DNA from: Vampirovibrionales bacterium
GTDB taxonomy: Bacteria; Cyanobacteriota; Vampirovibrionia; Vampirovibrionales; Vampirovibrionaceae
Assembly (NCBI GenBank): GCA_016712355.1
Contig: JADJRF010000005.1
Location: forward strand, 868,001-932,000
Direction: 5' to 3'
DNA length: 64,000 nucleotides
In this document: positions 1 to 8,485 of the stretch, in pieces
How positions within the stretch are numbered: position 1 is the stretch's first letter
Layout of the letters: each line of letters begins with the position of its first letter
Program-made: the position numbers and the translations under genes
The notes under the pieces: generated by a model
Seen by the model: the letters and a program-made list of their open reading frames with translations, nothing else
What the model was told of the DNA's origin: nothing
The model's database searches: none

Positions 1-802
1 TCAGGAAGTTCATCATCGCCTGCATAAACAACGGCAGCGTGGCCAGAAACACGGCGACCCCGATACAGGGCTTGAGCGCAAAACTCAGTTGAAATACCGG
101 AATCTGCTGGGCGGTGCGGTTAACGATCCCCAAAATGACGTCAATGGCCAGCGTCACCACCAGAATCGGCGCAGCCAGAATCGTGCCGATGTGCAGCACG
201 TTGCCCGACACCGTGACCAGATATTCCAGATTAATCCGCCCGACAATATCTGGATTCATGGCCAGCAACGGAAAAACGTCAAACGAGCGCTTCAGCGCCA
301 GAATCAACCAGTAGGCCCCGCCGATATACAGAAAGCCCAACGTCGCCAGAAAGCCGAACAGCCGCTCCAGTAGCATCACTTGCGCGCGACTGGACGGATC
401 AAAAATCATGGCCGACGACAGGCCTATCTGGTTGTTCATTAAGCTGCCAGCCGCATAGACGGCGCGTAAAATCATATCGGCAATGAAGCCCAGTAAAGCG
501 CCGACGGTGGCGTTGACGGCCAGCAACAACACAAATGGCCCCATGTTGCCCTTTTGCGCCCATTGCATCGGCGAATGCGCCGTATCAATCGGGATAATCC
601 AGAGCAGCATACAGGTCAACATCACGCCGAACGAGAGCTTGACGTTAAAGGGGATATCGCGCCGGTTGAAGACGGGGGCCATCACGAGAAAGGCCAGCAC
701 CCGGGCAAAGACGAGCAGGCCATGATCGAGCGAAGCGCCATGCTGGGCCAGCAGGCGGGTCATGCCTTGCATCATCAGGTCAAAACTGGCGGCGACAGCC
801 AT
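1..802 (-). CDS. fliR: Flagellar/type III export gate protein FliR, 3' end cut by the window
   Basis: An inner-membrane component of the FliP-FliQ-FliR export gate that passes flagellar (or type III) substrates into the central channel. The reading frame starts at ATG 802 after the Shine-Dalgarno-like AAGAGGGA and stays open to base 1, giving 267 residues without a stop, close to the usual FliR length of about 250-260. Several hydrophobic helices are visible, and internal motifs such as NNQIGLSSAMIFDPSSRAQV match the conserved FliR loop (typically Q-G-x-S ... DP). It follows fliQ by about 24 bases, in the canonical order fliO-P-Q-R. A flhB gene would be expected just beyond base 1, but this cannot be seen. 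The SctT family of injectisomes is related; the adjacent fliO favours FliR. Confidence 0.9.
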   Translation of the reverse strand, partial: MAVAASFDLMMQGMTRLLAQHGASLDHGLLVFARVLAFLVMAPVFNRRDIPFNVKLSFGVMLTCMLLWIIPIDTAHSPMQWAQKGNMGPFVLLLAVNATVGALLGFIADMILRAVYAAGSLMNNQIGLSSAMIFDPSSRAQVMLLERLFGFLATLGFLYIGGAYWLILALKRSFDVFPLLAMNPDIVGRINLEYLVTVSGNVLHIGTILAAPILVVTLAIDVILGIVNRTAQQIPVFQLSFALKPCIGVAVFLATLPLFMQAMMNFL

Positions 803-826
803 CCGGGCGATTCCCTCTTGCGCGTC

Positions 827-1333
827 TTAACGTGGCGGGCCTTGAGCCTGGCGAAGCGTCATCTGCTCGCTGACGCTGAGCTTGGGTTGCGGCTTGACGC
901 CTGTTTGAACGGCGCCGCCAGAAGCCTGTTTTTCGCCATCGGCGGCAGGCGATTTCATTAAGGCGTCGATTTTGGGCTGAGGCTCTCCACGCAACTGCCG
1001 CTGATAGAAGGCTTCGATGCGCTGTCGACGAGGATCGCGCGGTTTGGGGGGCATGAGCATCCGTTCGGCGTGGGGAATTTCTTCAAAGGCCAGCGTGGCG
1101 GACTCGCGCACGTAATTGGTTAACAGCGTCATCATCAGCCCACCGCCAAAAATAACCAGCAGAAAAACCAGCAAAATCTTGGGCGCCGCTGAAATCGTCT
1201 GCTCCTGCACCTGCGTGACCGCTTGCAGGATGCCGACAATCAGACCGATGCCTGCGGCCAGCAGCACCGCTGGCAGCGATAGCAGCAGGATGAGATACAT
1301 CCCCTTGCCCAGGTGCTCCATCATCAGTTCCAT
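827..1333 (-). CDS. fliQ: Flagellar/type III export protein FliQ with a long C-terminal tail
   Basis: A small export-gate subunit with two transmembrane helices, at about residues 12-35 and 50-72. The connecting segment GLIVGILQAVTQVQEQTIS is the family hallmark (compare the FliQ motif QxTTQIQEQTL). FliQ is normally about 90 residues, but this protein has 168. Residues from about 92 on form a hydrophilic Pro/Lys/Arg/Gln-rich tail that does not resemble FliQ and contains no frameshift or internal stop. The frame is read from ATG 1333; an AGAGGCG lies about 12 bases upstream, so the exact start is less certain. It lies 27 bases after fliP and 24 bases before fliR, so it is probably co-transcribed with both. 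Confidence 0.88.
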   Translation of the reverse strand: MELMMEHLGKGMYLILLLSLPAVLLAAGIGLIVGILQAVTQVQEQTISAAPKILLVFLLVIFGGGLMMTLLTNYVRESATLAFEEIPHAERMLMPPKPRDPRRQRIEAFYQRQLRGEPQPKIDALMKSPAADGEKQASGGAVQTGVKPQPKLSVSEQMTLRQAQGPPR

Positions 1334-1360
1334 GGCGGTGAGACGCCTCTCGCGTTGCGG

Positions 1361-2002
1361 TTAATTAAAGCTTTTCACCAGCCCGTTAATCACCAGGCTC
1401 CAGCCGTCCACGGCGACAAATACCAGAATTTTAAACGGCAGCGAAATAATCGTCGGCGATAGCATAAACATCCCCAAGGCAAGCAGAATATTGGCCACGA
1501 CCAAATCCAGCACAATAAAGGGGATAAAGATAATAAAGCCGATCTCAAACGAGGTGCGCAGCTCGCTAATCATGAAAGCGGGCGCGACTTCCCAGATGGT
1601 AAGTTCCTTGGGCGATTCCGGCATTTTATTGCGCGTCATCTGCAGAAAAAACGCGATGTCGTCCTGGCGCGTCTGGCGCATCATGAATTCTTTCAGGGGC
1701 TCGGACCCGTCGACGAGCAGGGTGACCATATTGGCGCCCTTTTTCATATCGGGCGAAATTTTTTCATACATCTCGCCAAAGACTGGCGCCATCGTGTAGC
1801 ACGTCAACACCAGCGCGATGCCCACCAGCACCATCGACGGCGGCACCTGCTGGGTGCCCAGCGCCGTTTTGAGAATCGACAGCACGATGATGTAACGTAA
1901 AAAGCTGGTCATACTCACGATGACAAAAGGCAGCAGGCTGAGCGCCGCCATCAGCACGATCAGCTGAAGGGCCGGATCCAGCGTTTGCAGGAAAGCGGGC
2001 AT
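1361..2002 (-). CDS. fliP: Flagellar/type III export gate protein FliP
   Basis: The core subunit of the export gate (FliP/SctR family). I take ATG 2002, which overlaps the fliO stop in TAATG and has AGGAGACG upstream; an upstream in-frame start (2074) would add 24 residues that look like out-of-frame fliO sequence. The product has 213 residues. It shows the family signatures MTSFLRYIIVLSILKTALGT, QQVPPSMVLVGIALVLT and SLPFKILVFVAVDGWSL, with four hydrophobic segments. It lacks the cleavable signal peptide and long N-terminus of many flagellar FliP proteins, and in length and the QQVPP segment it is close to injectisome SctR. The neighbouring fliO supports a flagellar-type system. Confidence 0.92.
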   Translation of the reverse strand: MPAFLQTLDPALQLIVLMAALSLLPFVIVSMTSFLRYIIVLSILKTALGTQQVPPSMVLVGIALVLTCYTMAPVFGEMYEKISPDMKKGANMVTLLVDGSEPLKEFMMRQTRQDDIAFFLQMTRNKMPESPKELTIWEVAPAFMISELRTSFEIGFIIFIPFIVLDLVVANILLALGMFMLSPTIISLPFKILVFVAVDGWSLVINGLVKSFN

Positions 2003-2625
2003 TAAGGCGTCTCCTGTTGTCGGGAGGCGGCTGACGGCGGATTCGCGGGGCGTCCAGCGCGTAGACGCTGACACAGGCGCAGCGCCATGCCCGTAAGGGA
2101 CGCATCAGCGGCAACAGTAACAACCTGCTCAGGCGTTTCAATCTTCTTAGCGATCTGAGCTGTTTCGCCTGTCTGCGGCGCCGGCTCCAGCGGCGACAGC
2201 AGCGTCACGCCCAGCTCGCTGCACGCCAGCAGAAAACGCTCGCGACCCACGCGCGCCACATACGCGGTTCGTCCGGCTTCCAGCATTAGAGCGGATTCCA
2301 GAACCAGCGGCGCCGTTGCGCCGTCCCCCTGCATGGCGGTCGCCGCATTGACCTCAATGGACGAGGGCATACGGGTTTTTGGAAATTTCATCCAGGTTCG
2401 CCAGCCGCCGCCGCCGGGTAACGGCGAGGCGGGTCCGCGCGCATGGGAAAAATGCGACGACGTCCGCGCGTTTAACGCCTGCAACCACCGCGGATGTCGG
2501 CGCAACCAACTGGCCGCCGCCAGAATCAGCACGATGAGTACGCCTGTATACAAGGCCACAGCGCCCATATAGCGCCAGAATAATCCGGCGGTCTGGGCGG
2601 GGTCCGCAAATACTGAGGCGACCAT
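2002..2625 (-). CDS. fliO: FliO-like export assembly protein
   Basis: FliO helps assemble or stabilise the FliP ring in flagellated bacteria. The 207-residue product has one transmembrane helix at about residues 18-40, then a Pro/Gly-rich linker. A small domain at about residues 105-145 (TAYVARVGRERFLLACSELG followed by VTLLSPLE) resembles the FliO fold, in which a conserved Gly-Arg-Arg/Glu segment precedes 'LLIGVT...I.LL'. The C-terminus is low complexity. It sits between the SpoA gene (5 bases upstream) and fliP (TAATG overlap), the canonical FliO position. Sequence conservation in FliO is poor, so the call leans on topology and synteny. Confidence 0.75.
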   Translation of the reverse strand: MVASVFADPAQTAGLFWRYMGAVALYTGVLIVLILAAASWLRRHPRWLQALNARTSSHFSHARGPASPLPGGGGWRTWMKFPKTRMPSSIEVNAATAMQGDGATAPLVLESALMLEAGRTAYVARVGRERFLLACSELGVTLLSPLEPAPQTGETAQIAKKIETPEQVVTVAADASLTGMALRLCQRLRAGRPANPPSAASRQQETP

Positions 2626-2630
2626 CAGGC

Positions 2631-3983
2631 TTAGGCGTCCTCCTCGTCAAAGTCATCGTCGTCGGCAAGCCAACTATCGTCCTCCGATTCTACCCAATTG
2701 TCGAAGGCGTCGCTATCGCCCGTTTCGGCAACAGGCGGAGCAGGAGGTTCCGTTTCTCGGGCGACGGGCTTCTGCGCGGGAGAGACGGCAGACGGCGCCG
2801 CCGGTAAATGAAGCGTCGTTTCTTCCGCAGGGGCTTCCAGCGTCTCTTCTCCGACGCGGCTGATGCGCACGCCAAAGCGATCGCCGACGATGACCAGCTC
2901 GCCGACGGCAACCGTCTTGCCTTCCACATGCAGGCGGATGCGATTGGCGGTCAGGTCTCCGACCTCGACAATCAGACCTTCGGTCATTTGCTTGACCTGG
3001 CGAAGGGGCAGGCGTACCGGCGCGAATTCCGCGTGAACCTCAATGGGCAGATTGCTCCAGAGTTGTTCGCGCGCCTTGGACGCGCGGCCAATCTGAGACG
3101 GATGGGGAAGGGGGGGCGAAGACTCCATTACTCTCGATTCCTGTGCGTTATGAAGGGCGAGTCCGGCGAGGCGAGTGAGTCGCGCGCCAAAAGGAAAACG
3201 TCTGTCGCTGCCGGGCTCTTGATAGGCCAGGCGATCGGCGCGGCTATCGCTGAGAACAACGAGATCGCCGGCTTCGAGCTGTTCGAGATCCTGTAACGAT
3301 AAGCGCGTGCGTCCCACCCAGAGGCGAACGGTTTGGCGCACGTGTAAAAAAAAAGAATCTTCCAGCGGCGCGCGCGTGGGCGGGGGGGCGCTGGCCGCGA
3401 CATCGTCTTTGGCCAATAAGAACGCCTGTCGCGGAATGGTGAGAATGAGCTTGCCAAGCGTCTCGTCGCCTGCGCGCGCGCCGACAGGCCGCGCTAGCCG
3501 AAAAGCCCAGCACACGTGCAGCCACCCGGGCTGAAGACGCCGCGATCGCTTACGCCGAATAAGCGCAGGGCTGAGCGCGTCAAAGGCTTCCTTGCAAAAC
3601 CCGGTCAGAATCTGGCTTTCCAACGCGCTGACGCGATTCAGCGAGAACGATCCCGCGTCGCCAGGGGCGTCGCGCAGCCCCAAGGTCGTGTCGAGCAGAC
3701 CCTGACAACCGGTTTCACAAAGCCGCAACTGCGTGACGTCTTCCGGCGCCTCTCCCAAAGAAAGCTGGGTGACGAAAAAATCATCGGCGCGCCAAAAATA
3801 TAAATTGTGCTGGCTAACCGCTACCAGCCGAACCGTCGTTCCCACGCCCCAGAACGTTTGCAAGGCCTGACGCAGCGCGCCGGTGGTCGCATGGCAGCGA
3901 TCCACGACCTGCGCCAGCGGCAGATCGCGGGGCATGCAATGCGAGGGCGTCACAGCGACGGCGGCCATGGGGGTTAATTCCAC
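2631..3983 (-). CDS. Double-SpoA motor-switch/sorting-platform protein (FliM/FliN/SctQ-like)
   Basis: A cytoplasmic C-ring or sorting-platform protein. I choose GTG 3983, which has GCAGGAGA about 10 bases upstream; a farther ATG at 4037 has no Shine-Dalgarno. The product has 450 residues. Two SpoA (surface presentation of antigens) domains can be seen: the first near residues 215-280 (RQTVRLWVGRTRLSLQDLEQ), the second near 310-375 (LPIEVHAEFAPVRLPLRQVK, then MTEGLIVEVG). The last 20 residues are strongly acidic. Flagellar FliM carries one SpoA plus a CheC-like middle domain and FliN carries one SpoA alone. Two SpoA domains on one long chain is the layout of injectisome SctQ/YscQ. It leads the fliO-P-Q-R block. 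Confidence 0.78.
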   Translation of the reverse strand: MELTPMAAVAVTPSHCMPRDLPLAQVVDRCHATTGALRQALQTFWGVGTTVRLVAVSQHNLYFWRADDFFVTQLSLGEAPEDVTQLRLCETGCQGLLDTTLGLRDAPGDAGSFSLNRVSALESQILTGFCKEAFDALSPALIRRKRSRRLQPGWLHVCWAFRLARPVGARAGDETLGKLILTIPRQAFLLAKDDVAASAPPPTRAPLEDSFFLHVRQTVRLWVGRTRLSLQDLEQLEAGDLVVLSDSRADRLAYQEPGSDRRFPFGARLTRLAGLALHNAQESRVMESSPPLPHPSQIGRASKAREQLWSNLPIEVHAEFAPVRLPLRQVKQMTEGLIVEVGDLTANRIRLHVEGKTVAVGELVIVGDRFGVRISRVGEETLEAPAEETTLHLPAAPSAVSPAQKPVARETEPPAPPVAETGDSDAFDNWVESEDDSWLADDDDFDEEDA

Positions 3984-4102
3984 CTCGTTCTCTCTCCTGC
4001 CCCAGCATAGCGCCCATGCGTGCGACTGACCATCCATCGGGCAGAGGAGACGCTGTTAAGAGGGTACTCGGATCCGGGCATTTTGCCATGGCGTTGGCCG
4101 AC

Positions 4103-4999
4103 TCAGGGAGGCGAGCCGGTTGTTGAGGCCGCTGGATCGGGCGCATTCGCCGGTTTGGGCGGCAGAACGTAACGCGCCAGAAACGTCAAGGCTTGCTGTC
4201 GCGTCACGGCTTGGCGCGGGGAGAAGCCTTCGCGCGCGGTTAAATCAGTCGGGGACAGGTTAAACACGGTTTCAATGAGATTATGGGCATACGCCCACGC
4301 CACCGCCGAGCGAAATTCCGGCGAAATAGCCGCCAGATCGCGAAAATTCTCAAAATTCTCGCCCGATTCCTTGGCAGTGTCAGGTCGCAATTGATCGTTA
4401 ACGGCGGATCGTATCTTCGAAAGCGCCGGGGCTTCGCCTTTCAAACGCACGGCCAAATCGCACAGCCCTTCTCGCGTGATAGGCGCATCGGGATGAAAAA
4501 TCCGTTCGCCCTGAAAAGCATCCGTCGACATCCAGCCGCGACGCACCACAATTTCTGCGGGGCCCGCATCGGGGCGCTCCGGCGGCAAGTCGGCAAGAGC
4601 AATCTGCGGGTCGTCCTCAACAGCCACGCCGGCGAACTTAACCAGCCATTGCGCCAGCTCCGATCGCGACACCGGCTGCTGAAAGGCGGACGAATCCGGC
4701 GTCGCGTCGGCGGGAATTAACTGCCGGTCGCGCGCATATAAAAAAGCCTCACGAAACGCTAAATAACGGTCTTTCTCAACTTCGCGCCTGCGCAACATTT
4801 CGGCTTCCGGCTGCAACGCGCTGCGCTTGGTGGAAATAGGCGGAGGGGGCGGAATATCCGGCGGCAGCTCGGTCGTGAGACGCGCGGGTTGAGGCGGGCC
4901 GTCGCACCCGGCCCAGAAGGGCGTCAGGAGCGTCAGCGCCGACGCCAGCGCGCAGACGCGAGACGCGGACCAAAAACCAGAGGGAGGCATCGGGGACAT
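4103..4999 (-). CDS. SLH-domain lipoprotein-like protein
   Basis: A probable cell-envelope protein. The start chosen is ATG 4999, preceded by CAGGAA 7 bases upstream, which gives 298 residues with a hydrophobic N-terminal segment ending in a cysteine (LTPFWAGC). That segment looks like a lipoprotein signal with an imperfect lipobox. A Pro-rich stretch follows. The rest holds two S-layer-homology-like units: one near residues 80-165 (ISRSELAQWLVKFA-type text, FHPDAPITREGLCDLAVRLK) and one near 235-285 (FSPRQAVTRQQALTFLARYV). SLH modules bind pyruvylated cell-wall polymers or, in cyanobacteria, tether the outer membrane. A -10-like TATGATAG lies at 5037-5044. The gene stands alone behind the export cluster on the same strand. 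Confidence 0.75.
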   Translation of the reverse strand: MSPMPPSGFWSASRVCALASALTLLTPFWAGCDGPPQPARLTTELPPDIPPPPPISTKRSALQPEAEMLRRREVEKDRYLAFREAFLYARDRQLIPADATPDSSAFQQPVSRSELAQWLVKFAGVAVEDDPQIALADLPPERPDAGPAEIVVRRGWMSTDAFQGERIFHPDAPITREGLCDLAVRLKGEAPALSKIRSAVNDQLRPDTAKESGENFENFRDLAAISPEFRSAVAWAYAHNLIETVFNLSPTDLTAREGFSPRQAVTRQQALTFLARYVLPPKPANAPDPAASTTGSPP

Positions 5000-5458
5000 C
5001 GCGGATTCCTGCCGTTCGACGTGAGGGCGTTTGACTCTATCATAGCGCCGACCTTCGCCGGATTGTAAATCTTCGGCGTAATTCCGTAACAAAGACCTGC
5101 GCAACCCTCCAGTTTGACGCCATTGCGTCGATACCCTACTTGTCCGCAAGAGAGACAGGGCCAGACGGCCCGGCGCGATTCGCCTTTATCGTCGCGCGTG
5201 GTTCATCAGGGAAAATTCAGTACGCATAACGCAAGCGTGGCCCGGACGTGGGGGCCTTCCGTAAGGCGGCTCAACGTTGGCGGCGCGTAAGCGCGTCTTC
5301 AACCCGGAGAAAAGAGTCAGCGAGTCGATAGCTGGCAGCGCTTAGTGGTACGATCGTTTGGGTACGCTGCAAGCAAGCCTATCATCCGGCGTTTGAAATT
5401 CGCTTCGCTCCGCGCGGGCCGCGCTTGCGCCTGTGCGTCTAAAAATCTCGCCGCATTC
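5000..5458. other. Intergenic region, 459 bp, one promoter-like element
   Basis: No convincing gene is seen. On the minus strand a -10-like TATGAT (5039-5044) with TTTACA at 5064-5069 (spacing 19) lies about 35 bases before the SLH gene. A small hairpin GCCTT-CCGT-AAGGC lies in the middle of the region. A short open frame at the GNAT end is a shadow without Shine-Dalgarno. I could not match any known structured RNA. Confidence 0.4.
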
Positions 5459-6505
5459 CTACTGTTGGGTCGCGTCAGATAAAGGCGACCCGCAGGCTGT
5501 CGAGGTTTTTCGACTAAAGAGCAGAATGGGGGAAGCGCCCCGGCGCGGCTTGTCCTGTAAGGGCGTCCAGAAATCACGCACGAGCAATTGCGTTTCCTCT
5601 CCGCGCTCAAACCCTTTGGCTTGCAGCATCGCCAGCCGCTCTTTCTGAAAAGAATACGCCGTCACGCGAACAGTCGCTTTTCGCGTCTGTTCGCTTACGT
5701 GATGCAGCGCAAACTCAAGCAATTCGGCATCACCCTCCGGCCAGCCAGAGCTGACCATCCAGGAGATGTCATAGGTTTGAAGATCGGCGCTGGCAACAGA
5801 GACGCTGCCCAACAGGAGATCCCGGGCGGCGTCGGCCACGACCCAGCGTTTAAAAAAGCGTCCGCGCAGGGTGTCCAGCGTCGCATGCGCAAAGGATCGC
5901 GAGAAGGCTCTGGCGCTGCGCTCCATATACAAGCGCTTTTCCACCGGGAGCGTCTGATCGCTGAGCGTCTTCAAGCCTTTGGCGTCAGCGCAGGTCGCCT
6001 CTCGCAAACCGGCGATAAAAATCGCAGGACGCTCGCATTGACCGGGAGAAGCGTGATGATACGTCCATTGCTGGGCCAGTGGACGAAACCCGCAGGCTTT
6101 TAGCAGCGCCAGCGCTTGCTCGTAGCGAGGGTGCGTCAGCGCAATGAAGGTCTGAACGCCTTCTGCGCCGTAACGATTGAGCGCGTAATGCGCCAGCTGT
6201 GAAGCGACGTCATAAGTCGAGACATCCGGCGCCAGCAAGAGCTGATCGATTTTCCAGCGCGTCGTCCAGTCTGGGTCCTTGGACAATCCCAATACCGCCA
6301 GCACCCGGCCGTTGGAAGCTGCCGTAAAAATCGCAGGGGTGAATTGCCAGGTCGGCGGCAAGGCCATGCTCAACGCCTGCAGCGGCGCAAACAGATGACG
6401 CAGCGTTAAAAACAGACGATAACGCGGCACCTCGTCGCGAAAGGCGCCGAGCAGGGCAATCACCTGCCCCACGTCGCCCAGACCCATGGCCCGCAACTTG
6501 ATCAT
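5459..6505 (-). CDS. GNAT-like acetyltransferase-related protein, possibly two GNAT units
   Basis: The product has 348 residues from ATG 6505 (GGAG five bases upstream); a farther ATG at 6577 lies beyond the likely promoter TATAATAGGAG. The N-terminal half (about 1-155) reads like a GNAT fold: a hydrophobic strand AAVLGLSKDP-type region, then helix-strand segments ending with ALLKACGFRPLAQQWTYHH, the typical 'kxGFxxxxxx.y' GNAT ending. The C-terminal half (about 165-320) repeats that logic and ends LAMLQAKGFERGEETQLLVR. No clear acetyl-CoA signature (Q/RxxGxG/A) is visible, so activity is uncertain. It stands alone between the SLH gene and the divergent smpB. Substrate unknown. Confidence 0.55.
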   Translation of the reverse strand: MIKLRAMGLGDVGQVIALLGAFRDEVPRYRLFLTLRHLFAPLQALSMALPPTWQFTPAIFTAASNGRVLAVLGLSKDPDWTTRWKIDQLLLAPDVSTYDVASQLAHYALNRYGAEGVQTFIALTHPRYEQALALLKACGFRPLAQQWTYHHASPGQCERPAIFIAGLREATCADAKGLKTLSDQTLPVEKRLYMERSARAFSRSFAHATLDTLRGRFFKRWVVADAARDLLLGSVSVASADLQTYDISWMVSSGWPEGDAELLEFALHHVSEQTRKATVRVTAYSFQKERLAMLQAKGFERGEETQLLVRDFWTPLQDKPRRGASPILLFSRKTSTACGSPLSDATQQ

Positions 6506-6682
6506 GCGTCTCCGCCAGCCCTTTCGATCGCAGAATGCTCCTATTATAGTGGACTGCCGCGTCCCAAAATCCCCCATCTTCTGCAGAAGGGGAGTCTAGC
6601 ATGCGAGGGCGACGGCCTGTTACACTGATGGCATCGCCTCTTGCAGCATCGCCGCTGCGCCCGACCCGAAAGCCTGCCCGTT

Positions 6683-7171
6683 ATGACCGCTCGCCCCGCC
6701 AACGCGAAACCTTCTCCACCCCGTGTGATCGCCTCTAATAAGAAGGCGTATCACGACTATCATGTGGAAGAAACCTATACAGCAGGCATTATTCTGACGG
6801 GTACCGAGATAAAATCGATCCGAAACGGCCAGGTTTCGCTCAACGAAGGCTTTGCGCGGATTGAAAACAGCGAGGTGTTTTTATACGGGATGCATGTCAG
6901 CCCGTACGACAAGGGCACGCACTATAACCACGCCCCCGATCGCGTCCGCAAGCTGCTGATGACGCGCGCTGAAATCCGCAAGCTGGTCGGTAAAACCAAG
7001 CAGACGGGTCTGACGCTGATTCCGCTTAAACTGGTTTTCGACCGCTGTTGGGTGAAGGTAGAAGTCGGCCTGTGTCGCGGCAAAAAACTGTATGACAAGC
7101 GAGAAGCCCTCACCGAGCGCCAGCATCAGCGCGAAATGGATCGCGCCCGCAAAGGACGGGCCTCTTCTTAA
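6683..7171 (+). CDS. smpB: SsrA-binding protein SmpB
   Basis: SmpB binds tmRNA and brings it to stalled ribosomes for trans-translation. I take ATG 6683 (162 residues, the usual length), because the family start is followed by a short basic lead and then IASNKKAYHDYHVEETYTAG, which aligns with the canonical 'NrkArhdY.i.et.eAGI' block. The next conserved segment GTEIKSIRNGQVSLNEGFAR is present, as is the C-terminal basic tail after GLCRGKKLYDKRE, which occupies the ribosomal A site. The tmRNA gene itself is not in this window. A TATAAT is found just downstream at 7193-7198 and may serve the next gene. Confidence 0.97.
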   Translation: MTARPANAKPSPPRVIASNKKAYHDYHVEETYTAGIILTGTEIKSIRNGQVSLNEGFARIENSEVFLYGMHVSPYDKGTHYNHAPDRVRKLLMTRAEIRKLVGKTKQTGLTLIPLKLVFDRCWVKVEVGLCRGKKLYDKREALTERQHQREMDRARKGRASS

Positions 7172-7267
7172 GCGCATTGGGATATAATCAATGCAGAAGC
7201 GCGCAGGGAATGGGTCGATCGATTGCCGCCGGTCGGGGCTGCGTTGAACGCGAAGGAGTGCTCGGTT

Positions 7268-8359
7268 TTGAGTCCGCGCCTGGCGAAGAAAAATCAGCCG
7301 GAACTGCCTCAGCAACGTACGCAGGCAGGCATGGTTGGGTTTTGCCCCGCATCAGGGCTCGCCGTCACGTTGATGCGCGAGGATCGCTGCGACGCGCTGA
7401 TGTGCTTCAAGGACGACGCCAGCGCTCAGGCGCTCAAAATAGCGCCGGAGTGGCCTTTGGCGAAAGCAGCAGGCAGTGGCGAGCGTGTGAATGTTGAAAA
7501 CCGCTGGTTCAATGGATTCTCAGACGCCTTTTTTCGCGGCAGGCTCCCGCAAGTCATTGTCGTGACGGCCCAGACGCCGCACCGCAGCGAGTTTTTCGAG
7601 GAATTTGCCGATTACTTCGACAAGCTGGCCGCCTTGGGCTACTTGCTCACACGCCCCAACCCGGTAGACGCCTTGACGCCCTGCTTCGTCCTGAGCGCAG
7701 AAGGGCGCTGGTTCTCGGCTTTTCAAGACCGGCTTGCCTTGACGCTCAAGAACGTCACCCAGCTGGACGCTTCTCAACGGCGTCAGGTGCAGGAAAAATT
7801 CGTACGCGGCATTTTTGATCTCCCGCTGGTAGATTCCAGCGCGGCGCAGATAGCCGCGCTGCGCGTAGCGGGCGGCTCGTCCGCCTCTCAACTGACTATC
7901 CAGTCGGTTTTGTCGGATAAGGGCTTCGCCGTTTCGCTGGAGACGCGCTCCTCGCGGCCAGTCGATCGCCTCGAGATGGAATCCGCGATGCGATTGCTGG
8001 TCAATCGCGTAACTCCTGCCATTGCCCGGATGAGTGGCGCGCCCGCCAAGCTCGCCACGCGCTGGCGTCGCCAGATGCTCACCAGCGTAGTGGCCATCGG
8101 CTGCGAAAAAGGTCTGCTGAAAGAAGGTCCCGACGCGCAGGCGTTTGAATCGCTGCTGAGCGAAGCGCCGACGCCGCCATCGGCGCTGATTGCCTGCGAT
8201 CATTCGGCTCTCGAAGCCTTTGCGCAGTGGGCGCAGGCGACAAAATCGCCGCAAGCGCCGCTGCTGTTTCAGGAACTACAGCAAGCGCTGTCGCAAGCGC
8301 CGTCTGCGGCAAGCGCAGAGCACGCTCAACGCGCGCGCCCGACCCCCAATCAATCCTGA
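7268..8359 (+). CDS. Conserved-looking protein of unknown function
   Basis: I do not recognise this protein. The start is most likely TTG 7268, because AAGGAG at 7253-7258 sits nine bases upstream; this gives 363 residues (a longer frame reaches back to 7223). It has no signal peptide and no transmembrane helix. The middle has alternating hydrophobic strands and helices (LPQVIVVTAQTP, FVLSAEGRWFSAFQDRLAL, LRVAGGSSASQLTIQSVL), suggesting an alpha/beta fold. The C-terminal third is helical and Ala/Gln-rich, ending in a disordered Ser/Arg/Pro tail. It lies between smpB and a lipid glycosyltransferase on the same strand, with a TATAAT at 7193-7198 as a possible promoter. Confidence 0.7.
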   Translation: MSPRLAKKNQPELPQQRTQAGMVGFCPASGLAVTLMREDRCDALMCFKDDASAQALKIAPEWPLAKAAGSGERVNVENRWFNGFSDAFFRGRLPQVIVVTAQTPHRSEFFEEFADYFDKLAALGYLLTRPNPVDALTPCFVLSAEGRWFSAFQDRLALTLKNVTQLDASQRRQVQEKFVRGIFDLPLVDSSAAQIAALRVAGGSSASQLTIQSVLSDKGFAVSLETRSSRPVDRLEMESAMRLLVNRVTPAIARMSGAPAKLATRWRRQMLTSVVAIGCEKGLLKEGPDAQAFESLLSEAPTPPSALIACDHSALEAFAQWAQATKSPQAPLLFQELQQALSQAPSAASAEHAQRARPTPNQS

Positions 8360-8485
8360 TTAATCAAGGCCGCTGGTTCTTGACGCGTTTTTATGGCATG
8401 CTGTGACTAGGTTTCTAACGCCAATTCTCCTGTCTTTTACCCCGCATTATCTCTCACGCTACTCTGGGGATAGGGTTCGCGCACT

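Noticed and set aside
1..3983. Calling the export locus a dedicated injectisome (T3SS)
   Set aside because: fliO is present and no secretin, needle or effector/chaperone gene is visible; only the double-SpoA layout points that way.
5000..5458. A structured RNA such as SRP RNA, tmRNA or RNase P RNA
   Set aside because: I searched by eye for their conserved cores (for example GGAAGCAGC-like text) and did not find them.
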